Shown one piece after another: positions 25,696 to 34,569 of a stretch of 64,000 nucleotides of DNA. Every line of letters begins with the position of its first letter. Position 1 is the stretch's first letter. This DNA is from Novosphingobium sp. KA1 (GTDB lineage Bacteria; Pseudomonadota; Alphaproteobacteria; Sphingomonadales; Sphingomonadaceae): assembly GCF_017309955.1 (NCBI RefSeq), contig NZ_CP021247.1, positions 620,001-684,000 on the forward strand, read 5' to 3'. Below the pieces are notes generated by a model. It searched no databases and was not told the DNA's origin. It was given only the letters and a program-made list of their open reading frames with translations. The position numbers and the translations under genes are program-made.

Positions 25696-27420
25696 ATGGT
25701 TACCAAGGGTGGTCGTGACGTCCTCGCGCTGGTGCGGAGCTGGACCGCTTATGCCGCACTGCCAGCGGCCGGTATCATCACCGCGCCGATTCTGGCCCAC
25801 GCGCTCGGCCCACAGGGACGAGGTCAACTCGCTGCAATCCTACAACCGTTGGCGCTGGCAAGCGCTGTCGCAGCGGTTGGTGTGCCCTCGGCCGTCACCT
25901 ATTACATAGCGCGCAGCGGGCCTGCTGAGCAGATAATCCGTTCCGCCTTGAAGATCGCAGCAGTGATGACGTTGCTTGTCGGTGCCATTCTCATTGCCTA
26001 TTCAGCGAGGTTAGCTGGAGAAATTGGCATCAATCGCATCACGATGCTGGCGATCTGGGCGCTGTTCCTACCTAATGCGCTAATCTCGATCCGGCGCGCC
26101 CATGTCCAAGGGCTCCGACAATATTTTACGCTGGATCTTGAGCGGGTGCTGATCGCGGGCGTACGCGTGGTGATCATCATCGGGCTGTGGCTCGCCGGGG
26201 TCCAATCAGTAACGATCTTCGCCAGTGCCTATATGCTTCCGGGGCTGTGCGCAGCGCTAATGCTGCGCCTGCCGCGCAATGAGAAAACGACCGAACCGAA
26301 AGAGGTGATCACTTTCACTTCGCAGGCGTTCCTAAAATATTCGCTGCTTTCCAGCTTCGGCACCATCGCCAATGCTATGAGCGCCCGCCTCGATCAGGCG
26401 CTCATGCCAGCAGTAGTGCCGGTGGCCGAGCTTGGTTATTATTCGGTTGCGGTGGCCGTCGCGGAGATTTCCACGATACTGACCCTGGTCGCCGCACGCA
26501 ACGTTCTCGCCGAGGCCAGCGCAGGCTGGAGTGTCTGGAAGATCGCCAAACACGTGCTGATCGGTGGCATCGGGCAACTCGTGCTGATTCTCACGATCTC
26601 GATTTCGCTGCCCTATGTCATGCCGATCGTGTTCGGGGCGGATTTTGGTCCTGCGATCGGGTTGATACGTATCCTACTGCTCGGCACGTTCGTCAGTTAT
26701 TGGGCGAATGTCGTGGCATCCTATCTGACCGGCCGCGGCCTGCCCGGCCGCGGCTCGTCCGGGCAGGCCGCGGCCGCTTTCCTTACCGCGGTTCTATTCT
26801 GGCTGCTGTGGCACCAGATGACGGCACTGACGGCGGCGTGGATCAGTGTCTGCTCGCAAGTCGCAGCGCTTGCAGTTTCGGTGTTATTCGCGGGACTGCT
26901 CCCACTACGCCGCCCCAAGCGTGCCCAGCCAAGCGATCCGCGCCTGGCGCGGATGCCGAAGCCAATCATGTTGTTTGATCCGCCGCGACTGTGGTTGTTG
27001 TCGACCAAGCTCTACCAGAACGGCAAGCCTCGGAGCGCGCGCATCATCAAAGCCTATTTGTTCTTCATCTTCCGCGCCGTGCTGCCGCCTGAGGCGGTTC
27101 TGCGCGGTAAACCCGAACTCGGGCATTGGGCGATGAACATCGTTGTTCATCCTAACGTGACGATCGGCGAGGATGTGATGATCTGGCACGGCGTCACTCT
27201 CTCCGTTTCGGATTCGCCTCAGGCCCCTTCACGCCTGGTGATCGGCGATCGCGTCGTAATCGGTGCTGGCACCGTCATTGTCACGCCATTCCATTCCGGA
27301 CTGACCATCTGCAACGATGTGAAGATCGGCGCGAATTCGGTGGTAAGCCGATCGATCACCGAACCAGGTACCTATGTCGGGGCACCCGCCAAACTTGTAC
27401 GATCAAGTGCCGAAGCATGA
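25696..27420 (+). CDS. Fusion: Wzx-type polysaccharide flippase plus hexapeptide-repeat acetyltransferase
   Basis: A 574-residue single open frame. Residues 1 to about 410 are a multi-pass MATE/MOP-type flippase starting with SWTAYAALPAAGIITAPILA, which would move undecaprenyl-linked repeat units across the inner membrane. From about 417 (MPKPIMLFDPP) to the end is a serine-acetyltransferase-like left-handed beta-helix domain with HPNVTIGEDVMIWHGVTLS, VVIGAGTVIV, VKIGANSVVSRSI and the closing GTYVGAPAKLV. No frameshift or joining stop is visible. In EPS loci these are normally separate proteins, so acetylation may be coupled to export. The ATG abuts the preceding stop. Confidence 0.82.
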   Translation: MVTKGGRDVLALVRSWTAYAALPAAGIITAPILAHALGPQGRGQLAAILQPLALASAVAAVGVPSAVTYYIARSGPAEQIIRSALKIAAVMTLLVGAILIAYSARLAGEIGINRITMLAIWALFLPNALISIRRAHVQGLRQYFTLDLERVLIAGVRVVIIIGLWLAGVQSVTIFASAYMLPGLCAALMLRLPRNEKTTEPKEVITFTSQAFLKYSLLSSFGTIANAMSARLDQALMPAVVPVAELGYYSVAVAVAEISTILTLVAARNVLAEASAGWSVWKIAKHVLIGGIGQLVLILTISISLPYVMPIVFGADFGPAIGLIRILLLGTFVSYWANVVASYLTGRGLPGRGSSGQAAAAFLTAVLFWLLWHQMTALTAAWISVCSQVAALAVSVLFAGLLPLRRPKRAQPSDPRLARMPKPIMLFDPPRLWLLSTKLYQNGKPRSARIIKAYLFFIFRAVLPPEAVLRGKPELGHWAMNIVVHPNVTIGEDVMIWHGVTLSVSDSPQAPSRLVIGDRVVIGAGTVIVTPFHSGLTICNDVKIGANSVVSRSITEPGTYVGAPAKLVRSSAEA

Positions 27421-28688
27421 TGCGCAACCAGAGCATATATATATCGGATGCGGCCATAACCACCAAATGGCATAAGGAAGCCACACGTCAGATGCGCCTG
27501 CTGTTCCTCACCCGCTCATTGCCCTTCCACCATGTCGGCGGCATGGAGGCGGTCGCCTGGGATTTGGCGCGCTCTCTCGCGGAACGTGGACATGACGTGG
27601 AAATCCTTACCACCCAAACTGCAGCCCTGCCCGAACGCTGCAAACGCGACGGCGTACGTATCCGTACGATGGACATCCGATCAGGTCGCTACTCTGCCGC
27701 CTATTGGCGACAGACTGCGCATCTGTTCGAAACCGAATATCGCAATAGCGTCGATCTCGTCCTAAGCATCGGCATGGGTGCCTATGCCATCGCCTTCACA
27801 CGCCGCCACCGCGATAGCCCGCCGGTTCTGATGCAGTCGCACGGCCAAGCGTGGGGCGAGTTAATATCAAAGCTCAGCGTTCCCTCCCCAGTGTCATGGC
27901 TCAAGGCACCCAAGAACCTACTCGATCTAGCGCGGGACCGAGCCCTTCGCCATTTCGACGAGATCATAGCGGTCGGCCCGGCGGTCGAAGACGTGCTGCG
28001 CGCTCCGCCCACTCGCTGGTTGCTCGGCGACACACCAGTGACGGTGGTGGCGAACGGCATCGACGAACGGCGCTTCACCTTCGATGCTGCGGCACGGACC
28101 GCAGTCCGGACAGAGCTAGACATTGACTTGAACGCGCCGGCGGTGGTCTCTGCATGCCGCCTGCACGTCCAGAAGGGGCTCGCGGAATCGCTGAGCGGAT
28201 TCGCGCGCGCGCGCCAAACCCGCCCTAACCTCGTCTATATCATCGCTGGTGCTGGCCCCGCCGAGGCGCGACTGCGCGAACATGCGGCACAACTTGGCAT
28301 CGCTAGAGCAGTGCATTTTGTCGGACCTGTTGACCGTCAAACCCTGCCTCGCATGTTGAGCGCCGGTGATGTGTTCTTGTTTACCTCGAAACGGCGTGAG
28401 GGCCTCGCCCTCGGTCCGCTGGAAGCGGCGGCAACCGGCCTGCCCTGCATTCTCTCGCGCCATCTCGCCATTGCCGAACTCGACACGTGGCTGGTCGATC
28501 CCGACGATGCCAATGGCGTGGCCCAAGCGATCCTGTCCAGCCTACCCCCGTTCGGCACGGCCGACCGAGGCTCAAGACTACCATTCCGCTATTCCTTGGC
28601 TCACGCCACCACGTGCTACGAGGATTGTTTCCGAAGAGCCATAGATGTTGCTGGCAACTGGACATCTCGAAAGACTCGGGGCGTCTGA
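27417..28688 (+). CDS. Glycosyltransferase family 4
   Basis: Up to 423 residues. The ATG at 27417 overlaps the fusion gene by four bases (ATGA), but the conserved N-terminus (MRLLFLTRSLPFHHVGGMEA) begins at an in-frame ATG at 27492, a strong alternative start. The donor domain has ACRLHVQKGLAESL, IAGAGPAEARLREHA, FVGPVDRQTLP and FTSKRREGLALGPLEAAATG. The final residues run up to an IS21 terminal sequence, so the native C-terminus may have been altered. It is the last gene of the plus-strand EPS operon. Confidence 0.84.
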   Translation: MMRNQSIYISDAAITTKWHKEATRQMRLLFLTRSLPFHHVGGMEAVAWDLARSLAERGHDVEILTTQTAALPERCKRDGVRIRTMDIRSGRYSAAYWRQTAHLFETEYRNSVDLVLSIGMGAYAIAFTRRHRDSPPVLMQSHGQAWGELISKLSVPSPVSWLKAPKNLLDLARDRALRHFDEIIAVGPAVEDVLRAPPTRWLLGDTPVTVVANGIDERRFTFDAAARTAVRTELDIDLNAPAVVSACRLHVQKGLAESLSGFARARQTRPNLVYIIAGAGPAEARLREHAAQLGIARAVHFVGPVDRQTLPRMLSAGDVFLFTSKRREGLALGPLEAAATGLPCILSRHLAIAELDTWLVDPDDANGVAQAILSSLPPFGTADRGSRLPFRYSLAHATTCYEDCFRRAIDVAGNWTSRKTRGV

Positions 28689-28970
28689 CGGCATGAAATT
28701 GCGTATTTCAGAAGTTCGGGACAGCCGTTTCACAAAATCGCGGACAAGCGTTTCGCTAAATCCCGGACAGCTGGCGCAGTTTGGTCGTAGGTGCCTTGTT
28801 GAGGTTCAGGCTGTTATGATTTCGGCTTTCTCGGTGTCGGTCAAGAGGGGCGCTGCGCGGGTTTTGCGCATGCTGTCGCCTTCGAGCGTTATGCGGTGGG
28901 CATTGTGTACGAGGCGGTCGAGAATGGCGTCAGCGATCGTCGGAGCACCGATCATTTCGTGCCACAGAGG
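28689..28970 (-). mobile_element. IS21-family remnant (terminal repeats and istB 3' end)
   Basis: Begins with GTTCGGGACAGCC / AATCCCGGACAGC repeats typical of IS21 multiple terminal repeats. It then carries the istB C-terminus (28806-28970), reading [17 protein letters not shown]. It is cut at 28970 by the left tip of the IS3 element. Confidence 0.7.
28806..28970 (-). pseudogene. IstB ATPase, C-terminal fragment
   Basis: About 55 residues: [19 protein letters not shown], then [13 protein letters not shown], to a stop. It matches the C-terminus of IS21 helper ATPases. The rest of the gene is not adjacent. Confidence 0.75.
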
Positions 28971-29051
28971 TGGCCTGGAGAATCTGCACACTGAGATAAT
29001 TGGATTTTCTGCCTGATAGCAGCCAGGAAGGCTGCAAGACAGGAGCAGAGA

Positions 29052-29519
29052 ATGAGCAGACGACCCCGGCGCAACCACAGCCCGGCATTCAAGGCGAAGG
29101 TAGCGCTTGCCGCGATCAAGGGCGAGGGGACGCTGGCAGAGCTGGCGCAGGACTATGACTTGCATCCCAACCAGATCACGACGTGGCGCACGCAGTTGCT
29201 CGAAGGAGCGGCCGGCGTATTCGGGTCGGAGAAGTCCTCGGACGAGCCCGCCGTCGACGTGAAGACGCTGCATGCCAAGATAGGCGAGCTGACGTTGGCG
29301 AATGATTTTTTGGAAGGCGCGCTCGGCAAGGCAGGACAAAGCGATGATCGACCGAACGCACACCTTACCGGTGAAGCGTCAGGCGAAGGAACTGGGGATC
29401 AGCCGGGGCAGTGTCTATTATCTGCCCCGGCCGGTTTCGTCGGAGAATCTCGCGATCATGCGGCGCATCGACGCGTTGCACCTGGAGTTTCCGTTCGCGG
29501 GAAGCCGAATGCTACGTGA
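29052..29519 (+). CDS. IS3-family transposase OrfA
   Basis: The HTH-containing subunit: [20 protein letters not shown], then [19 protein letters not shown] and a leucine-zipper-like [18 protein letters not shown]. Functional homology ends near 29335. The remaining 60 codons are antisense-like read-through, so a -1 frameshift into OrfB near GGCAAGGCAGG is the likely mode of making OrfAB. Confidence 0.8.
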   Translation: MSRRPRRNHSPAFKAKVALAAIKGEGTLAELAQDYDLHPNQITTWRTQLLEGAAGVFGSEKSSDEPAVDVKTLHAKIGELTLANDFLEGALGKAGQSDDRPNAHLTGEASGEGTGDQPGQCLLSAPAGFVGESRDHAAHRRVAPGVSVRGKPNAT

Positions 29520-30171
29520 TTTCCTGCGCCAGGAGGGTATCGAGATCGGCCGCTGCCATGTCGCGAGCCTGATGAAGAAGATGGCGATCGAGGCGGTCTA
29601 TCGCCGTCCCAGCACCTCGAAGCCGGCGCCAGGACACAAGATCTACCCCTATCTCCTGCGCAAGCTTCCGATCGTGAGGCCCAATCAAGTCTGGGCGACA
29701 GACATCAGTTACATCCCCATGGCGCGGGGCTTCGTTTATCTCGTAGCTATCGTCGACTGGTTCAGCCGCAAGGTTCTCAGCCATCGGATTTCGATCACGC
29801 TGGAGGCCGACTTCTGCGTGGAAGCGCTCGAGGAAGCCCTGGCGCGCTATGGCAAGCCGGAGATTTTCAATACGGATCAGGGGAGCCAATTCACGAGCCA
29901 GGCCTTCGCCGGCGTGCTCCGGCGCGAGGGTATCGCGATTAGCATGGACGGCCGCGGCGCCTGGCGCGACAATGTCGTGGTCGAGCGGCTGTGGCGCTCG
30001 GTGAAGTACGAAGAAGTCTACCTGCACGCCTACGCTTCGGTCAGCGAAGCGCGCAACGCGATCGGCCGATATCTGGGCTTCTATAACGCCCGGAGACCTC
30101 ACTCGAGCCTCGGTGGGCGTCCGCCCGATCAAACCTACTTTGACAATCTGCCACAGGCCGTGGCAGCGTGA
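29344..30171 (+). CDS. IS3-family transposase OrfB (DDE integrase)
   Basis: A 275-residue rve-type catalytic subunit. HTH_21 region [18 protein letters not shown], then catalytic Asp in [10 protein letters not shown], second Asp in [11 protein letters not shown], and Glu in [15 protein letters not shown]. It ends with [16 protein letters not shown]. Intact. The ATG at 29344 is the first in this frame after the likely frameshift; the frame is open from 29302. Confidence 0.88.
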   Translation: MIDRTHTLPVKRQAKELGISRGSVYYLPRPVSSENLAIMRRIDALHLEFPFAGSRMLRDFLRQEGIEIGRCHVASLMKKMAIEAVYRRPSTSKPAPGHKIYPYLLRKLPIVRPNQVWATDISYIPMARGFVYLVAIVDWFSRKVLSHRISITLEADFCVEALEEALARYGKPEIFNTDQGSQFTSQAFAGVLRREGIAISMDGRGAWRDNVVVERLWRSVKYEEVYLHAYASVSEARNAIGRYLGFYNARRPHSSLGGRPPDQTYFDNLPQAVAA

Positions 30172-30398
30172 ATTGGTCGCGACTTGCGGGGCGTCACTCC
30201 GGCCGGGCTACGCCCGACCTCCATGACGCCCCGCAGGCGGCAACTTGAACAACCAACCCGCAGACGATCCACTTATCAAACGTCAAAGGCTGTTCAGACG
30301 TAACCGTCCGATTGGGACCGCCTGCCTGATGGCGCGATAATCTCTTAAGAGACGGTCATAGCGACGTCGCTAACGACGTCTCTTGATCGGGGATTGCG

Positions 30399-30773
30399 AT
30401 GAGGGTGGAGATACTGGGTCAGGAACGTCGGCGCCGGTGGACGGATCAGCAGCGGCTGGAGATCATTGGTGCCGTTGGCGTGAATGGCGCTACACTGACA
30501 GAGGTGGCGCAGCGCCACGATGTAACCCGACAGCAGATTTATACTTGGCGGTATGATTTGAAGAAACGCGGGCTCTTGGGAGCCGCCCCCGAACCTGTCT
30601 TTCTCCCCCTGGACTTGCCTGCCGTTCGAGCCCCTGAAGTTGCTTACGACCCTGGCCCAGACGCGACGTCCATGGTTGAGCTGCGCCTGACGAAAGGCCG
30701 GACTTTGCGCTTTGGAAGCGACATCGAGGTCATCTCCCTGGCACGGCTCATCCGCTGCGTGGAGGCGGCGTGA
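30399..30773 (+). CDS. tnpA: IS66 TnpA
   Basis: A 124-residue HTH protein needed for IS66 transposition: RRWTDQQRLEIIGAVGVNGA, then EVAQRHDVTRQQIYTWRYDL. It overlaps tnpB by four bases. Confidence 0.86.
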   Translation: MRVEILGQERRRRWTDQQRLEIIGAVGVNGATLTEVAQRHDVTRQQIYTWRYDLKKRGLLGAAPEPVFLPLDLPAVRAPEVAYDPGPDATSMVELRLTKGRTLRFGSDIEVISLARLIRCVEAA

Positions 30774-31117
30774 TAGGGCCGGGAACTGGCGTGCGGGTTT
30801 ACTTGGCCTGCGGCGTCACTGACATGCGCAAAGGCATCTCTGGTCTTGGTCAGCTGGCCCAGACGGTGCTGCGACAGAAACCGACAAGCGGCGCGGTGTT
30901 CGCTTTTCGAGGACGTCGCGGCGACAGGGTGAAGCTCCTGTACTGGGATGGGCAGGGATTTTGCCTGTACTACAAGGTCTTGCAGCGTGGCCGTTTTCCT
31001 TGGCCTTCCGCTGCAGACGGGACGGCGCGGCTGACGTCGGCACAACTCGCGATGCTTTGGGAAGGCATCGACTGGAGGCGCCCAAATTGGGGCGCGCCGC
31101 CTGCCCATGTGGGCTGA
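30770..31117 (+). CDS. tnpB: IS66 TnpB (Orf2-like)
   Basis: A 115-residue protein with the family motif [40 protein letters not shown] and [14 protein letters not shown]. It is required for IS66 transposition but has an unknown biochemical role. Confidence 0.88.
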   Translation: MIGPGTGVRVYLACGVTDMRKGISGLGQLAQTVLRQKPTSGAVFAFRGRRGDRVKLLYWDGQGFCLYYKVLQRGRFPWPSAADGTARLTSAQLAMLWEGIDWRRPNWGAPPAHVG

Positions 31118-31179
31118 TTTTTGTTCCTGAATCTACCTGTTTTCATGGATATTCCTGCCCCTGGCTGGTAAGCAGGATC

Positions 31180-32790
31180 ATGCTGAGCGCGGCGCAAAAT
31201 CTTCCCGAAGACCCAGCTTTGCTGAAGGCGATAATCGCCGACTTGCAGGCGGAAAACGCGAAGCTGGCGGCAACGGTCCGTGCACATGATCTGGTGGTTC
31301 AGGCCCTGCGTCTGCGCATTGCCAAACTGAAGAAACAGGCCTTCGGCAAATCCTCGGAAAAGATCGAACGCGAGATCGAGCAGCTGGAACTGGCCCTAGA
31401 GGACATTCTGGTCGCCGCGGCACAAACCGTCGCTTCGCCGAGTGATGTCGAAGAGGATGAGGCCACTGCGCACGTAGACAGTGCACGGGCCATGGCCCGG
31501 CGCCCGCGCGTTGCGCCTGACACCCCGCGCGAGCGAAAAGAACTCGACCCGGGCAGCGCTTGTCCCGATTGCGGGGGCCAGTTACGCCTCGTCGGCGAGG
31601 ACGTAAGCGAAATCATCGAAATGATTACCGCCAAGCTGAAGGTGATCGAGGTCGCGCGGCCGAAGAAGTCCTGCCGCGGCTGTGAGAAAATGGTGCAGGT
31701 GCCGGCTCCGAGCCGCCCGATCCCCGGCAGCATGGCCGGAAGCAGCCTGCTTGCCTACGTGCTCGTCTCAAAGTTCGACGATCACTTGCCGCTGTACCGG
31801 CAGAACGAAATCCTTGCCCGCATGGGCGCTGACATTCCCCGCAGCACGCTGGCTGACTGGTGCGGCAAGGCGATGCGAAGCCTGCAGCCCTTGATCGAGC
31901 GTATTGAGGCATCGGTCCTTGCCAGCACCGTCATCCACGCCGATGATACACCGATCCAGGTGCTGGATCACACAAGGCGGGCCAAGGGGCTCGGCAAGGG
32001 CGTGAAGCAAGGCAGGATCTGGGGTTATGTCTGCGATCAGCGCCCGTGGAACGGGCCGGCACCGCCGGGTGTGGTCTATCGCTTTGCCCCCAACTGGAAG
32101 GCGGAGCACGTGCAAAGCCACCTTTGCAATGCGAGCGGCATTCTCCAGGCCGACGCCTATAAGGGATATGCGAAGCTCTATGAGCCCGGCGCGGACGGCG
32201 AACCGCGCTTCCGGGAAGCTGCCTGCTTCGCCCATTGGCGGCGTGACTTCCACGACATCTGGAAAGCGAACAAATCCCCGATAGCGCGAGAAGCCCTCGA
32301 TCGCATCGGCCAGCTGTACGACATTGAACGCGAAATTGTCGGGAAACCTGCCGATGTTCGGCGTGCCGTCCGCCAGGAGCATAGCAAACCCAAACTCGAG
32401 GCGTTGCGCGCCTGGGCCGAGCAGCAACTCACCCGCATTCCCGTCAAGGGCGACTTGGCCAGCGCTATTCGTTACGGCTTGGGTCGCTGGCAAGCCTTCT
32501 CATTGTTCACCGAGGACGGGCGCGTCGCCATCGATAACAATGCCGCTGAGCGAGCCGTCAGACCTATTGGTCTAGGAAGACGCAACTGGCTATTCGCCGG
32601 CTCCGAAGCAGGCGCTGAAACACTGGCGCGAGCCATGACGCTTATTGAAAGTTCCAAGATGAACGGTCTTGATCCGCAGGCTTATCTCGCCGACGTGCTC
32701 GGCCGTATCCATGATCACAAGATCAACCGGATCGAGGAATTGCTGCCTTGGAAATGGGTGCCCTTGGTACCGTTGGCAGAGGTAGCCTGA
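31180..32790 (+). CDS. tnpC: IS66 TnpC transposase
   Basis: A 536-residue DDE transposase. An N-terminal coiled coil (about 15-75) is followed by a zinc-binding region CPDCGGQL / CRGCEKM (about 127-170). The catalytic core has [10 protein letters not shown] near 253, [12 protein letters not shown] near 325 and [10 protein letters not shown] near 455. The C-terminus is [12 protein letters not shown]. The start at the ATG 31180 gives the usual length. Confidence 0.92.
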   Translation: MLSAAQNLPEDPALLKAIIADLQAENAKLAATVRAHDLVVQALRLRIAKLKKQAFGKSSEKIEREIEQLELALEDILVAAAQTVASPSDVEEDEATAHVDSARAMARRPRVAPDTPRERKELDPGSACPDCGGQLRLVGEDVSEIIEMITAKLKVIEVARPKKSCRGCEKMVQVPAPSRPIPGSMAGSSLLAYVLVSKFDDHLPLYRQNEILARMGADIPRSTLADWCGKAMRSLQPLIERIEASVLASTVIHADDTPIQVLDHTRRAKGLGKGVKQGRIWGYVCDQRPWNGPAPPGVVYRFAPNWKAEHVQSHLCNASGILQADAYKGYAKLYEPGADGEPRFREAACFAHWRRDFHDIWKANKSPIAREALDRIGQLYDIEREIVGKPADVRRAVRQEHSKPKLEALRAWAEQQLTRIPVKGDLASAIRYGLGRWQAFSLFTEDGRVAIDNNAAERAVRPIGLGRRNWLFAGSEAGAETLARAMTLIESSKMNGLDPQAYLADVLGRIHDHKINRIEELLPWKWVPLVPLAEVA

Positions 32791-33086
32791 TGGCCACGAT
32801 CACCCATGTGCACACACTGGCCTATGCTGCCGAAATGCTCGGCGAGGACGTGGAGCTGTTGCAAGCCATCATCCGGAGCGGCGACAATCTGACATACGGC
32901 AGCATCATCAGCGTTTACACTGGCCCCGATGAGACCATTACGGCGCTCACCGACGACGGCGTCGACGAACTGTCAGATATGCTTCGAGAAGCACGCCGCA
33001 CCACCCAGACCTGGCACGGCTTCCTCGATGACTTCGTTGACGATCCCGAACTCGCCACTCGCTTCAAGGCCCAACCACCGCGGTAA
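32790..33086 (+). CDS. IS66-A passenger, 98-residue acidic protein of unknown function
   Basis: The ATG overlaps the tnpC stop by one base (TGATGG), so it is translationally coupled to the transposase. The protein is acidic (LTDDGVDELSDMLREA; DDFVDDPELATRF) with no recognised domain, signal or membrane segment. It ends 15 bases before the right inverted repeat. It occupies the same slot as the pRiA4b protein at 20325. Confidence 0.72.
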   Translation: MATITHVHTLAYAAEMLGEDVELLQAIIRSGDNLTYGSIISVYTGPDETITALTDDGVDELSDMLREARRTTQTWHGFLDDFVDDPELATRFKAQPPR

Positions 33087-33126
33087 CAATCGGACGGTTA
33101 CGTTCAGACGAGCTGGGCCACTTCTA

Positions 33127-33191
33127 TATCACCCTCCTGCCGCTGCCGCCCAAGTGCCCCGAACTCAACCCCGTAGAAAACGTGTGGCAGT
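33127..33191 (+). pseudogene. IS630 transposase fragment
   Basis: About 21 codons, ITLLPLPPKCPELNPVENVW, identical to the catalytic-Glu region of the IS630-A transposases at 36810-36873 and 49203-49741. It is joined at 33192 to another IS tip (TGGACACCTCGAAGAACC). Confidence 0.8.
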
Positions 33192-33344
33192 TGGACACCT
33201 CGAAGAACCGCCTGATTTCGGCATGATGGCGGCGTGAAGGCTCACGAGGGAAGTATGATACCAAAACCTGTGGAATCTGACTCACGGAGGGTATGCGGCC
33301 GGGGCATGACGTGATTCACCATCGCAAACGGTTGGAGTTTTGCG

Positions 33345-33695
33345 ATGGCAGCGCCGGTCAGACTTCGAGGTGATTTCAGTTCTGCGCAGGTTCGGGCCTT
33401 TGCTCGCCGCGCCAAGGATGCAGACCAAGTTCGCCGTCTGCTTGCGATTGCGACGATCCTAGACGGCGGCAGCCGAAGCGAGGCCGCCAAGGTCGGCGGG
33501 GTCACGCTGCAGATTGTCAGGGACTGGGTGCTGCGCTTCAACGCGTATGGCCCTGATGGTCTCGAAACCCGCAGGGCGCCGGGGCCGGATACCATCCTCG
33601 ACGACTGCCATCGACGCGCGCTGGCCGAAACCATCGAAGCGGGCCCTATTCCTGCTGTTCATGGTGTGGTTCGCTGGCGGATCATCGACCTCGTC
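33345..33695 (+). pseudogene. IS630-A copy 1 transposase, 5' part
   Basis: Encodes MAAPVRLRGDFSSAQVRAFA, then the HTH region GGSRSEAAKVGGVTLQIVRD, to RWRIIDLV, where IS21-A enters in frame after GTC. Continues at 36310. Confidence 0.88.
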
Positions 33696-33816
33696 TGCGG
33701 ATTCCGAGGATCGCGCGCATATATTCCGATCTGATGCCGCGCAGCGTTCCGATTTGATCGCGCGCAGGTGAAGCACCTGATCGTTGTGTGATGATGTCAT
33801 CGTGTTTGTGTCGCGG

Positions 33817-34557
33817 TCAAGCCGCGGCTGCGGCGTGATGACGACGCATGGATTCGCCGGTGAGTTCGAGCCGGTGGGCGTTGTGAACGAGGCGATCGAG
33901 GATGGCATCGGCGTAGGTCGGATCGCCGATCAGGTCGAACCAGCGGGCCACGGGGAGTTGGCTGGTGACCATCGTCGATTTGCGTCCGTAGCGGTCTTCG
34001 AGGATTTCGAGCAGGTGGTGGCGAGCGTTGCCGTCGAGCGGTTCGAGGCCCCAGTCATCGAGGATGAGGACGTCTACCCTGGCGAGGCTCTTCATACGCG
34101 CGGCGATGCGACCATCGCCCTTGGCGAGCGAGAGGTCGTCGATCAGCCGCGGCAGCCGAGTATAGAGGACCGAGCGATTGTCGCGGCATGCCTTGTGGCC
34201 GATGGCGCAGGCGAGCCAGCTCTTGCCGACCCCCGCTGGCCCGATGATCGCGCAGTTCTCATGGGCAGCGATCCAGTCGCCCTTGAGCAGCATATCGAAG
34301 AGGCGCCGGTCGAGGCCGCGCACGGCGCGATAATCGACGTCCTCGGGCACGGCATGGTGGCGCAGCTTGGCATGACGCAGGCGGAGGGCAAGACGCCGGT
34401 CGTTGCGCCAGGTCGCTTCGTGATCGAGCAGCAGGGCCAGCCATTCGCCGTGACTGAGGCTGGCGGCATCGCCGTTGCTCTCCAGTTCGGCGAACGCATG
34501 GGCCATACCGGTCAGACCGAGCTGGTTAAGCTGCTCAAGTGTCGGGTGTTTCAGCAT
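33817..34557 (-). CDS. istB: IstB helper ATPase
   Basis: A 246-residue AAA+ ATPase. Walker A is IGPAGVGKSWLACAIGHKA (near residue 105) and Walker B is VDVLILDDWG. The C-terminus is [20 protein letters not shown]. It works with IstA in transposition. 12 bases separate it from istA. Confidence 0.92.
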   Translation of the reverse strand: MLKHPTLEQLNQLGLTGMAHAFAELESNGDAASLSHGEWLALLLDHEATWRNDRRLALRLRHAKLRHHAVPEDVDYRAVRGLDRRLFDMLLKGDWIAAHENCAIIGPAGVGKSWLACAIGHKACRDNRSVLYTRLPRLIDDLSLAKGDGRIAARMKSLARVDVLILDDWGLEPLDGNARHHLLEILEDRYGRKSTMVTSQLPVARWFDLIGDPTYADAILDRLVHNAHRLELTGESMRRHHAAAAA

Positions 34558-34569
34558 TCACAGGTCCTT

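Larger units (their letters stand above)
30300..33101 (+). mobile_element. IS66-family element IS66-A, complete
   Basis: A 2802-bp element. The ends GTAACCGTCCGATTG (left, 30300) and its exact complement (right, ending 33101) are flanked by the 8-bp duplication GTTCAGAC (30292-30299 and 33102-33109). It carries tnpA, tnpB, tnpC and a passenger gene, and is inserted between orfB and the right end of the IS3 element. All frames are intact, so it may be active. Confidence 0.93.
28971..33120 (+). mobile_element. IS3-family element carrying an IS66 insertion
   Basis: The left tip TGGCCTGGAGAATCTGCACA (28971) matches 13 of 20 bases of the reversed right tip ending at 33120. The transposase genes orfA and orfB lie at 29052-30171. 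The right end is split by IS66-A (30300-33101). No 3-bp target repeat is evident: the left flank is istB and the right flank is an IS630 fragment, so the junctions have been rearranged. Confidence 0.68.

Noticed and set aside
32790..33086. Toxin or antitoxin identity for the IS66-A passenger
   Set aside because: No toxin or antitoxin motif and no partner gene; kept as unknown.
33102..33260. Functional gene in the stretch between IS66-A and IS630-A copy 1
   Set aside because: Only a 65-bp IS630 fragment and an IS tip (TGGACACCTCGAAGAACC) are visible; the rest is junction debris.
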